Below, piece after piece: positions 10,148 to 22,400 of a stretch of DNA of 64,000 bases. Position numbers and translations under genes: made by a program. The notes under the pieces were generated by a model. That model worked only from the letters and a program-made list of their open reading frames with translations. It was not told the DNA's origin and made no database searches. The DNA lies in assembly GCA_018398815.1 (NCBI GenBank), contig CM031616.1, positions 72,276,099 to 72,340,098 on the forward strand, given 5' to 3'. Within the stretch, counting starts at the first letter, position 1. Each line of letters starts with the position of its first letter. The stretch is from Conus ventricosus (Eukaryota; Mollusca; Gastropoda; Neogastropoda; Conidae).

Positions 10148-11400
10148 TGATCAGCTGCAAAGTGTGTGAGAGTGTCTGTCTTCTGCTGTACATACTGATC
10201 AGCTGCATAGTGTGTGAGAGTGTCTGTCTTCTGCTGTACATACTGATCAGCTGCATAGTGTGTGAGAGTGTCTGTCTTCTGCTGTACATACTGATCAGCT
10301 GCAAGGTGTGTGAGAGTGTCTGTCTTCTGCTGTACATACTGATCAGCTGCATAGTGTGTGAGAGTGTCTGTCTTCTGCTGTACATACTGATCAGCTGCAT
10401 AGTGTGTGAGAGTGTCTGTCTTCTGCTGTACATACTGATCAGCTGCATAGTGTGTGAGAGTGTCTGTCTTCTGCTGTACATACTGATCAGCTGCATAGTG
10501 TGTGAGAGTGTCTGTCTTCTGCTGTACATACTGATCAGCTGCATAGTGTGTGAGAGTGTCTGTCTTCTGCTGTACATACTGATCAGCTGCATAGTGTGTG
10601 AGAGTGTCTGTCTTCTGCTGTACATACTGATCAGCTGCATAGTGTGTGAGAGTGTCTGTCTTCTGCTGTACATACTGATCAGCTGCATAGTGTGTGAGAG
10701 TGTCTGTCTTCTGCTGTACATACTGATCAGCTGCATAGTGTGTGAGAGTGTCTGTCTTCTGCTGTACATACTGATCAGCTGCATAGTGTGTGAGAGTGTC
10801 TGTCTTCTGCTGTACATACTGATCAGCTGCATAGTGTGTGAGAGTGTCTGTCTTCTGCTGTACATACTGATCAGCTGCATAGTGTGTGAGAGTGTCTGTT
10901 TTCTGCTGTACATACTGATAATTTGCATAGTATGTGATAGTGTCTGTCTCCTGCGGTACACACTGGTCATTTGCATAGTATGTGATAGTGTCTGTCTCAT
11001 GAAGTACACACTGCTCATTTGCATAGTATGTGATAGTGTCTGTCTCATGCAGTACATACTGCTCATTTGCATACTATGTGATAGTGTCTGTCTCATGCAG
11101 TACATACTGGTCATTTGCATAGTAGGTGATAGTGTCGGTCTCATGCAGTACATACTGGTCATTTGCATACTATGTGATAGTGTCCGTCTCATGCAGTACA
11201 TACTGGTCATTTGCATAGTATGTGATAGTGTCTGTCTCATGCAGTACACACTGGTCATTTGCATAGTATGTGATAGTGGTTGTCTCATGCAGTACATACT
11301 GGTCATTTGCATAGTATGTGATAGTGTCTGTATTCTGCAGTATGTACTGGTCATTTGCGTAGTATGTGATAGTATCTGTCTTCTGCTGTACATACTGATC
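10148..11400. repeat. 48-bp minisatellite, about 26 copies, two subfamilies
   Basis: Unit is CTGATCAGCTGCATAGTGTG then TGAGAGTGTCTGTCTTCTGC and TGTACATA. Units from 10148 to about 10905 are almost identical. From about 10906 to 11340 a diverged subfamily appears (GTCATTTGCATAGTATGTGA with CTCATGCAG), and the last unit before the gap returns to the first type. Because 48 is divisible by three and the unit lacks stops, long open frames cross it on both strands. These are not genes. Confidence 0.97.
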
Positions 11401-11500
11401 NNNNNNNNNNNNNNNNNNNNNNNNNNNNNNNNNNNNNNNNNNNNNNNNNNNNNNNNNNNNNNNNNNNNNNNNNNNNNNNNNNNNNNNNNNNNNNNNNNNN
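11401..11500. other. assembly gap (100 N)
   Basis: Exactly 100 N between two different tandem arrays, so the true distance and array lengths here are unknown. Confidence 1.
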
Positions 11501-12949
11501 ACTGCCGGTGAGTGATGGGGGGATGGTGGGTGGCTGTGTGACATTCCCACCATGCCGGTGAGTGATGGGGGGATGGTGGGTGGCTGTGTGACATTCTCAC
11601 AGACTGTGATGGAGGGATGGTGGGTGGCTGTGTGACATTCCCAACACTGTGATGGGGGGATGGTGGGTGGCTGTGTGACATTCCCAACACACTGTGATGG
11701 GGGGATGGTGGGTGGCTGTGTGGCATTCCACACGGATGGTGATGGTGGGGGGTGGCTGTGTGACATTCCCACACACTGCCGGTGAGTGATGGGGGGATGG
11801 TGGGTGGCTGTGTGACATTCCACACACTGCCGGTCAGTGATGGGGGGATGGTGGGTGGCTGTGTGACATTCCACACACTGCCGTGTGAGTGATGGGGGGA
11901 TGGTGGGTGGCTGTGTGGCATTCCACACCTGTGATGGGGGGATGGTGGGTGGCTGTGGTGACATTCCCACACACTGCCGGTGAGTGATGGGGGGGATGGT
12001 GGGTGGCTGTGTGGCATTCCCACAGACTGTGATGGAGGGGTGGTGGGTGGCTGTGTGACATTCACACAGACTGTGATGGGGGGATGGTGGGTGTTGGTGT
12101 GGACTTCCCCACCACTGTGAGGGGGGAAGGTGGGTGGCTGTGTGACATCCCACAACTGTGATGGGGGGGATGGTAGGGTGGCTGTGTGCATTCCACAACC
12201 ACTGCGGTGAGTGATGGGGGGATGGGTGGGTGGCTGGTGACTTCGCACAATCTGCGGTGAGTGATGGGGGGATGGTGGGTGGCTGTGTGACATTCTCACA
12301 GACTGTTGATGGAGGGTGGTGGGTGGCTGTGTGGACATTCCCACACACTGCCGGTGAGTGATGGGGGGATGGTGGGTGGCTGTGTGACATTTCTACACAC
12401 TGCCGGTGAGTGATGGGGGATGGTGGGTGGCTGTGTGACATTCCACATGCCGGTGAGTGATGGGGGGATGGGGGTGGCTGTGTGACATTCTACAGACTGC
12501 GTGAGTGATGGGGGATGGTGGTTGTTGTTGTTTGTCACTGTGTGACATTCCACACACTGCGGGAGTGATGGGGGGATGGGGGTGTGTTGTGTTTGTCACT
12601 GTGTGACATTCTCACAGACTGCCGGTGAGTGATGGGGGGAGGGGGTGGGGGGGCATGTTGTTTGTCACTGTGTGACATTTCACAGACTGCCAGTGAGTGA
12701 TGGGGTGGGGGGGGGGGGATGGGGGCATGTTGTTTGTCACTGTGTGACATTCTCACAGACTGCCTGTGAGAATGGGGTGGGGTGGGGGATGATGGGAGTT
12801 GTTTGTCACTGTGTGACATTCTCACAGACTGCGGTGAGTGATGGGGTGTTGGTGGTGTTGGGTATGTGTTGTTTGCCACTGTGTGACATTCTCACGACTG
12901 CGGTGAGTGTAGGGTGTGGGGGGGGGTTGAAAGGTGGCGAGTGGTAGCG
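11501..12949. repeat. about 50-bp minisatellite, left part of the 14-kb array
   Basis: Units read ACTGCCGGTGAGTGATGGGG, a short G run, GATGGTGGGTGGCTGTGTGA and CATTCCCAC. From about 12530 they grade into the GTTGTTTGTCACTGTGTGAC form that fills the array right of the SINE-like insertion, so both parts are one array. Confidence 0.93.
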
Positions 12950-13455
12950 TTCCTGCAATCAATTGAGAGTGGGTAAGCCCTGCTTTTGCCCATTCTTTCC
13001 CAGTTGAATGCAATCGAGATGTCGAGTCATCGGTGGGGACTATAAGCGAGTCGGACGTGTGCCTTCCTGCCCCTGCACACGTTAAAGAACCAACAGTGAA
13101 ATTGAAAGAGCAGGGGGTTCCCGCTGCCTGCAAAATTGATGTAGATGAAGATAGCCGCCTGGTATTCTTACCAAGGCACAAAATTGTCACTTATGTTATC
13201 GTGTGCCATCGTGTACGGTGGAAATGGAGACAGTATAAAATCGCATGCTCCTATGTGTGAAACTGAGGAATAAATGAGATAAATGAGTTTGTATTTGAAT
13301 GGCACGGGAAACGGTGATGAGCGCCAGTAGGCTGTCTTCGGCCGGCTCTGCCTGGGTTGAGTGAGCGAGGTAGTGTGTTTATTGTGAAGCGCTTAGAGCT
13401 TGGTCTGTGACCAAGGATAGGCGCTATTAAATACCCCAAAATAATAATAATAATA
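12950..13455 (+). mobile_element. SINE-like insertion inside the minisatellite
   Basis: About 500 bp of non-repeat DNA interrupts the array. It contains CACGTTAAAGAACC near 13078 and ends in a nested hairpin: AGCGC (13388-13392) pairs with GCGCT (13421-13425), and CTTGGTC (13399-13405) with GACCAAG (13409-13415). This is followed by CTATTAAATA and an (ATA)n tail to about 13457. Such a GCGCT-hairpin plus simple tail is typical of SINE 3' ends in molluscs and other invertebrates (from general knowledge). A TGGCGAGTGG motif just before the insertion body could be a decayed A box; no intact B box is visible. No clear target-site duplication can be read because the flanks are low-complexity. Confidence 0.65.
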
Positions 13456-16400
13456 ATGTTGTTGTTTGTCACTGTGTGACATTCTCACAGACTGCTGGTG
13501 AGTGAGGGGGGGGGGGGGGGGGGGGGGCATGTTGTTGTTTGTCACTGTGTGGACATTCTCACAGACTGCTGGTGAGTGATGGGGGGGGGGGGGGGGGGTA
13601 TGTTGTTTGTCACTGTGTGACATTCTCACAGACTGTGGTGAGTGAGGGGGGGGGGGGGGGGGGGGTATGTTGTTTGTCACTGTGTGACATTCTCACATAC
13701 TGCTGGTGAGTGATGGGGGGGGGGGAGGTATGTTGTTGTTTGTCACTGTGTGACATTCTCACAGACTGCCGGGTGAGTGATGTGGGGGTATGTTGTTGTT
13801 TGTCACTGTGTGACATTCTCAAGGGCTGTGGTGAGTGATGGGGGGGGGGGGATGTTGTTGTATGTCAAATGTGTGACATTCTCACGACTGTGGGGTGAGT
13901 GAGGGGGGGGGGGGGGGGGGATGTTGTTGTATGTCATGTGTGACATTCTCACAGACTGCTGGTGGTGATGGGGGGGGGGGGGGATGTTGTTGTATGTCAC
14001 TGTTTTGACATTTCACAGACTGTGGTGAGTGATGGGGGGGGGGGGGTATGTTGTTGTATGTCACTGTGTGACTTTCACAGACTGCTGGGGAGTGATTGGG
14101 GGGGGGGGGGGGTATGTTTTTGTATGTCACGTGTGACATTCTCACAGACTGCTGGTGGTGATGGGGGGGGGGGGGGGGGGGTATGTTATTGTATGTCACT
14201 GTGTGACATTCTCACAGACTGCTGGTGAGTGATGGGGGGGGGGGGGGTATGTTGTTGTTTGTCACTGTGTGAATTCTCACAGAGCTGGGTGAGTGATGGG
14301 GGGGGGGTATGTTGTTGTTTGTCACTGTGTGACATTTTCACAGGGCTGCTGGTGAGTGGGGGGGGGGGGTATGTTGTTGTATGTCACTGTGTGACATTCT
14401 CACAGATGCTGGTGGTGATGGGGGGGGGGGGTATGTTGTTGTTTTTCACTGTGTGACATTTCACAGATGCTGGTGAGAGGGGGGGGGGGGGGTATGTTGT
14501 TGTATGCACTGTGTGACATTCTCCAGGGCTGCTGGTGAGTGATGGGGGGGGGGGGGTATGTTGTTGTTGTCAATGGTGACATTCTCCAGATGTGGTGAGT
14601 GATTGGGGGGGGGGGGGTATTTTTTGTATGTCATGTGGGAATCTCAAGACTGGTGGGGAGTGATGGGGGGGGGGGGGGGTATGTTATTGTATGTCACTGT
14701 GTGACATTCTCACAGACTCTGGTGAGTGATGGGGGGGGGGGGGGTATGTTGTTGTTTGTCACTGGTGACATTCTCACGATGCCCGGTGAGTGATGGGGGG
14801 GGGGGGTATGTTGTTTGTCACTGGGACATTCCACAGACTGCTGGTGGTGAGGGGGGGGGGGTTGTTGTTGTTGCACTGTGACATTCTCACAGACTGCTGG
14901 TGAGTGATGGGGGGGGGGGGGGGTTGTTGTGTTGTCACTGTTGTACATTCTCACAGTGCTGGTGAGTGAGGGGGGGGTATGTTGTTTAGTCACTGTTGAC
15001 TTCTCACAGCTGCTGGGAGTGAGGGGGGGGGGGGGGGTTTTTGTATGTCACTGTGGACATCTCACGCTGCGTGAGTGAGGGAGGGGGGGGGGGGGTTTAT
15101 GTTGTTGTCACTGTGTGACATTCTCCAGACTGTGGGAGTGATGGGGGGGGGGGGTTTTGTTTTGTCACTGTGTGACATTCTCACGATCTGGTGATGATGG
15201 GGGGGGGGGAGGGGATGTTATTGTTTGTCACGTGTGACTTCTCACGCTGCTGGGGTGATGGGGGGATTGTTGTTGTTTGTCACGTGTGACTTCTCACAGA
15301 CTGCTGTGAGTGATGGGGGTTGTTGTTGTTTGTCACTGTTGTTGTGCATTCTCACAGACTGCTGGTGAGTGAAAGGGGGGGGAGGGGGGGTATGTTGTTG
15401 TTTTTCACTGTGTGACATTCTCACAGACTGTGGGTGAGTGATGGGGGGGGGGGGGAGGGGGGGGATGTTGTTGTTTGTCACTGTGTGACATTCTCAGACT
15501 GTGGGGTGAGGGGGGGGGGGGGGGGGGTATTGTTGTGTTTGTCACTGTGTGACATTCTCACAGACTGCTGGTGAGTGTTGGGGGGGGGGGGGGTATGTTG
15601 TTGTTTGTCACTGTGTGACATTCTAAAAGGGCTGCTGGTGAGTGATGGGGGGGGGGTATGTGTTGTTGTCACTGTGTGACATTCTCACAGACTGTGGTGA
15701 GTGATGGGGGGGGGGGGGGGGGGGTATGTTGTTGTTTGTCACTGTGTGACATTCTCACAGACTGTGGGGAGTGATGGGGGGGGGGGGGGGGGGGTATGTT
15801 GTTGTTTGTCAGTGTGACATTCTCACAGAATGCTGGTGAGTGATGGGGGGGGGGTTATGTTGTTGTTTGTCACTGTGTGACATTTCTCACAGGGCTGTGG
15901 TGAGTGAGGGGGGGGGGGGGTATGTTGTTGTTGTCACTGGTGACTTTCCAGACTGCTGGTGAGTGATGGGGGGGGGGGTTGTTGTTGTTTGTCACTGTGT
16001 GACATTCTCACAGATGCTGGTGAGTGAGGGGGGGGGTATGTTGTTGTATGTCACTGTGGGGACATTCTCACAGACTGCTGGTGAGTGATGGGGGGGGGGG
16101 GGGGGTATGTTGTTGTATGTCACTGTGTGACATTCTCACAGACTGCTGGTGAGTGAGGGGGGGGGGGGGGTATGTTGTTGTTTTGTCACTGTTGACATTC
16201 TCACAGACTGCTGGTGAGTGATGGGGGGGGGGGGGTTTGTTGTTGTTTGTCACTGTGGACATTCTACAGACTGCTGGTGAGGGGAGGGGGGGGGGGGGGG
16301 GTATGTTATTGTTTGGTCACTGTGTGACATTCTCAAGACTGTGGTGAGTGTGGGGGGATATGTTGTTGTTTGTCACTGTGTGAATTCTCAGACTGCTGGT

Positions 16401-19400
16401 GGTGATGGGGGGGTATGTTGTTGTTTGTCACTGTGTGACATTCTCACAGACTGCTGGTGAGTGATGGGGGGGGGAGGGGGGGTATGTTGTTGTTTGTCAC
16501 TGTGTGACTTCTCACAGAATGTGGTGAGTGATGGGGGGGGGGGGGGGGGTATGTTGTTGTTTGTCACTGTGTGACATTTCACAGAGCTGGTGAGTGATGG
16601 GGGGGGGGGGGGGGTTATGTTGTTGTTTGTCACTGTGTGACATTTCACAGATGCTGGTGAGTGATGGGGGGGGGGGGGGGGGGTATGTTTTTGTTTGTCA
16701 CTGTGTGACATTCTCACAGATGGTGGTGAGTGATGGGGGGGGGGGGGTATGTTGTTGTTTGTCACTGTGTGAAATTTCACAGGCGTGGTGAGTGAGGGGG
16801 GGGGGGTGGGGGGGGGTATGTTGTTGTTTGTCACTGTGTGACATTCTCACAGATGTGGTGAGTGATGGGGGGGGGGGTATGTTGTTGTTTGTCACTGTGT
16901 GACATTCTCAAGACTGCTGGTGAGTGATGGGGGGGGGGGTGTTGTTGTTTGTCACTGTGTGACATTCTCACAGACTGTGGTTTATGGGGGGGGGGGGGGG
17001 GGGGGGTTGGTTGTTTGTAGGGGGGGTTTTACAACTGTGTTTTAGTGTGGGGGGGTGGGTTGTTGTGTTTTCACGGCTTAGGGTGGGGGGGGGGAGGGGG
17101 GGGGTTTGTTGTTTTGTCCTTGGGAAATTTACAGACTTGGGGGTGATGGGGGGGGGGGGGGGGGGGGGGAGTTTTTTGTTTTTCACTGTTTTTGCATTTC
17201 ACAGAAGCTGGTGGGTATTGGGGGGGGGGGGGGGGGGGGGGGTTGTTTTGTTTGTCACTGTGTGACTTTAAGGCTGGTGAGTGGGGGGGGGGGGGGGGGG
17301 TATGTTTTGTCAATGTGTGACATTTTAGACTGTGGTGAAGGGGGATGGGGGGGGGGGGGGGTATGTTGTTTTTTTCCCGTGTGACTTCTACAATGGGTGA
17401 GTGATGGGGGGGGGGGGGTATGTTGTTGTTTTTATGTGTGAATTTAAGCTGCGGTGAGTGAGGGGGGGGTAGTTGTTTTTGTCACTGTGTGACATTTCAC
17501 AGACTTTTGGTGAGTGATGGGGGGGGGGGGGGGGGGTGGTGTTTTTGTCAGTGTGACTTTCCACGGGGGTGAGGGGGGGGGGGGGGGGGGGTAGTTGTTG
17601 TATTCACGGTTTTTTAGATTTGGGGGGGGGGGGGGGGGGGGGGGGGGAGTTGTTTTATGTCACTGTGTGCATTTCACAGATGCTGGGAGTGATTGGGGGG
17701 GGGGGGGGGGGATGTTGTTGTATGTCACTGTGTGACATTCTCACAGACTGCTGGTGAGTGATTGGGGGGGGGGGGGGGGTATGTTTTTGATTCACGTGTG
17801 ACATTCTCACAGATGCTGGTGGTGATGGGGGGGGGGGGGGTATGTTTTGTATGTCACTGGGGTGACATTTACAGACTGTGGTGAGTGATGGGGGGGGGGG
17901 GTTTGTTGTTGTTGTCACTGGTGAAATTTTCAGACTGCTGGTGAGTGATGGGGGGGGGTTTTTGTTTTTTGTTTGTACTGTGTGACATTTTCACAGGGCT
18001 GTGGTGGTGGGGGGGGGGTATGTTGTTGTATGTCACTGTGTGACATTTCACAGATGTGGTGGAGTGATGGGGGGGGGGGGTATGTTGTGTTTGTCACTGT
18101 GTTTTGGGTTCTCACAGATGTGGTGAGTGAGGGGGGGGTATGTTGTTGTATGTCCGTGTGACATTCTCACAGTGCTGGTGGGGTGATTGGGGGGGGGGGG
18201 GGTATGTTGTTGTATGTCATGTGTGACATTTTTCACGTGTGTGAGTGTTGGGGGGGGGGGGGGGGGGTATGTTTTTGTATGTCACTGTGTGACATTTCAC
18301 AGACTGCTGGTGAGTGATGGGGGGGGGGGGGGGGGGTTTTGTTATTGTTTGTCACTGTTGTGACATTCTCAGGGTGGGTGGTGGTGATGGGGGGGGGGGG
18401 GTATGTGTTGTTTGTCACTGTGTGACATTCTCAAGACTGTGGTGAGTGATGGGGGGGGGGGGGGGTTGTTGTTGTTGTCACTGTGTGACATTTGTGCTGG
18501 TGAGTGGGGGGGGGGTTTTTGTTGTATGTCACTGTGGGACATTTCACAGACTGCTGGTGAGTGATGGGGGGGGGGGGGGGGGTTGTTTTTGTTTGTCACT
18601 GTGTGACATTCTCAAGATGGGTGAGTGAGGGGGGGGGGGTAGGGGGGATGTTGTCACTGTGTGACATTTCACAGTGCTGGTGAGTGATGGGGGGGGGGGG
18701 GGGGTTTGTTGTATGTCCTGTGTGACATTCTCCCGACTGTGGTGAGTGAGGGGGGGGGGGGGGTATGTTGTTGTATGTCACTGTGTGACATTTCACGACT
18801 GCTGGTGAGTGATGGGGGGGGGGGTATTTTTGTTGTTTGTCACTGTGTGACATTCTCACAGCTGCTGGTTGAGTGGGGGGGGGGGGGGGAGGGGGTATGT
18901 TATTGTTTGTCACTGTGGACATTCTCACAGATGCTGGTGAGTGATGGGGGGAATATGTTGTTGTTTGTCACTGTGTGACATTCTCACAGACTGCTGGTGA
19001 GGTGGGGGGTTGTTGTTTTTTTGTCATGTGTGACATTCTCACAGATGCTGGTGAGTGATGGGGGGGGGGGGGGGTATGTTGTTGTTTGTCATGTGTGACA
19101 TTCTCACAGACTGTGGTGAGTGATGGGGGGGGGGAGGGGGGGGTTTGTTGTTGTTTGTCACTGGTGACATTCTCACAGACTGGGGGTGAGTGATGGGGGG
19201 GGGGGGGGGGTTGTTGTTGTTTGTCACTGTGTGCATTCTCACGATGCTGGTGAAATGATGGGGGGGGGGGGGGGTAGTTGTTGTTGTCACTGTGGACATT
19301 TACAGACTGGGTGAGTGATGGGGGGGGGGGGGGATGTTGTTGTTTGGCATGTTGTGACTTTCACTGATGTGGTGAGTGATGGGGGGGGGGGGGGGGGTAT

Positions 19401-22400
19401 GGGTTTTGTTTGTCACTGTGTGACATTCTACGACTGTGGTGAGTGATGGGGTGGGGGGGGGGGGGGTATGTTGTTGTTTGTCACTGTGTGACATTTCACA
19501 GATGCTGGTGAGGTGATGGGGGGGGGTTGTTGTTGGGTTTTGGGTCACTGTGTGACATTCTACAGGGCTGCTGGGTGAGTGAGGGGGGGGGGGTATGTTG
19601 TTGTTGTCACTGTGTGACATTCTCACAGGGCTGCTGGTGAGTGATGGGGGGGGGGGGGGGGTATTTGTTGTTTGTCACTGTGGACATTCTCACAGATGCT
19701 GGTGAGTGAGGGGGGGGGTATGTGTTGTATGTCACTGTGTGACATTCCCAGACTGTGGTGAGTGATGGGGGGGGGGGGGGGTATGTTGTGATGCCTGTGT
19801 GACATTTCACAGACTGCTGTTAGTGAGGAGGGGGGGGGGGGGGGGTTGTTGTGTATGTCACTTTTGTGACATTCTCACAGACTCTGAGTGAGTGATGGGG
19901 GGGGGGGGTATGTTGTTGTTTGTCACTGTGTGACATTCTCACAGATGCTGGTGGTGATGGGGGGGGGGGGAGGGGGTATGTTATTGTTTGTCCTGTGTGA
20001 CATTCTCACAGACTGCTGGTGAGTGATGGGGGGATATGTTGTTGTTTTTCACTGTGTGAATTTCACGTGTGGGGTGATGGGGGGTATGTTGTTGTTTTTT
20101 CACTGTGTGACATTCTCAGGGCTGCTGGGAGTGATGGGGGGGGAGGGGGGGGTATGTTGTTGTTTGTCATGGTGGACTTTTCCGACTGCTGGTGATTGGG
20201 GGGGGGAGGGAGGGGGGGGTATGTTGTTGTTTGTCACTGTGTGAAATTCTCACAGACTGCTGGTGAGTGATGGGGGGGGGGGGGGGGGTTATGTTGTTGT
20301 TTGTACTGTGTGACATTCACGAATGTGGTGAGGGATGGGGGGGGGGGGGGGTATGTTGGGTTTTTTGTCACTGGTGACATTCTACAGATGCTGGTGAGTG
20401 ATGGGGGGGGGGGGTATGTTGTTGTTTGTCACTGTGTGACATTTCACAGATGTGGTGTGAGTGGGTGGGGGGGGGGAGGGGGGGGGGGTATGTTGTTGTT
20501 TGTCACTGTGTGACATTTCCCCTGTTATGTGGTGAGTGTTGGGGGGGTATGTTGTTTTTTGTCACTGTGTGAATTCTCAAGATGCTGGTGGTGATGGGGG
20601 GGGGGGGGGAGGGGGGGGGGTTGTTGTTGTTTGTACTGTGTGACTTTCACAGACTGCTGGTGAAATGATGGGGGGGGGAGGGGGGGGGATGTTGTTGTTT
20701 GTCACTGTGTGACATTCTCACAGATGCTGGTGAGTGATTGGGGGGGGGGGGGGGGAGGGGGGGGTATGTTGTTTTTTTGTCACTGTGTGACATTCTCACG
20801 ACTGCTGGTGAGTGATGGGGGGGGGGGGGGGGGGGTATGTTGTTTGTCACTGTGTGACATTCTCACAGACTGCTGGGAGTGGGGGGGGGGGGGGGGGGTA
20901 TGTTGTTTGTCACTGTGTGACTTCTCACATTTTTGCTGGTGAAATGATGGGGGGGGGGGAGGATGTTGTGGGTTTTTCATGTGTGGGCATTCTCACAGAC
21001 TGCGGTGAGTGATGAGGGGGTTGGTTTTTGTTTGTCACTGTGTGCATTCTCACAGACTGCTGGTGGTGATGGGGGGGGGGGGGGGGGGAGTTGTTGTTGT
21101 CACTGTGTGACATTCTCACAGACTGTGGTGAGTGAGGGGGGGGGGGGGGGGGGGGGGTTGTTGTTGTATGTCACTGTGTGACATTCTCAAGACTGCTGGT
21201 GAGTGATGGGGGGGGGGGGGGATGTTGTTGTTTGTCACTGTGTGACATTTCCCCAGATGCTGGTGAGTGATGGGGGGGGGGGGGGGGTATGTTGTTGTTT
21301 TTTCACTGTGGGGAATTTCACAGATGCTTTGGGGAGTGGGTTTGGGGGGGGGGTATGTTTTTGTTGTCTGTGTGCATTCTCACAGGCTGCTGGTGAGTGA
21401 TGGGGGGGGGTGGGGGGGGAGGGTTTTGTATGTACTGTGTGACATTTCACAGACTGTGGTGAGTGATGGGGGGGGGGGGGGGTTTTGTTGTTGTTTGTCA
21501 CTGTGTGACATTCTCACAGATGCTGGTGAGTGATGGGGGGGGGTATGTTGTTGTTTGTCACTGTGTGACATTTTCACAGACTGCTGGTGAGGGGGGGGGG
21601 GGGGTATGTTGTTGTATGTCACTGTGTGACATTCTCACAGACTGTGGGTGAGTGATGGGGGGGGGGGTTTTTGGTTGTTTGTCACTGTGTGACATTCTCA
21701 CAGATGCTGGGGGGTGGGGGGGGGGGGGTATGTTTTTGTATGTCACTGTGTGACATTCTCACAGACTGTGGTGAGTGATGGGGGGGGGGGGGTATGTTGT
21801 TGTATGTCCCCTGTGTGACATTTTTACAGACTGCTGGTGAGTGATTGGGGGGGGGGGGGGGGGTATGTTTTTGTATGTCACTGTGTGACATTCTCACAGA
21901 CTGCTGGTGAGTGATGGGGGGGGGGGGGGGGGTATGTTATTGTATGTCACTGTGTGACATTTCAAGGGCTGTGGTGAAATGATGGGGGGGGGGGGGGTAT
22001 GTTGGGTGTTTGTCACTGTGTGACATTCTCACAGAGCTGGTGAGTGATGGGGGGGGGGGGGGTATGTTGTTGTTTGTCACTGTGTGACATTCTCAAAGAT
22101 GCTGGTGGGGTGAGGGGGGGGGGGGGGGGTATGTTGTTGTTAGTCACTGTGTGAAATTCTCACAGACTGCTGGTGAGTGATGGGGGGGGGGGGGGGGTAT
22201 GTTGTTGTTTGTCACTGTGTGACATTCTCACAGACTGCTGGTGAGTGAGGGGGGGGGGGTATGTTGTTGTATGTCACTGTGTGACATTTCACAGACTTTC
22301 TGGTGAGTGATGGGGGGGGGGGGGGTAAAGTTGTATGTCACTGTGTGACATTCTCACAGACTGCTGGTTGAGTGAGGGAGGGGGGGGGGGGGGGGGGTTT

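Noticed and set aside
10092..12344. 750-codon minus-strand open frame
   Set aside because: It is the 48-bp and 50-bp arrays read through, plus the N gap. Period divisible by three without stops explains it.
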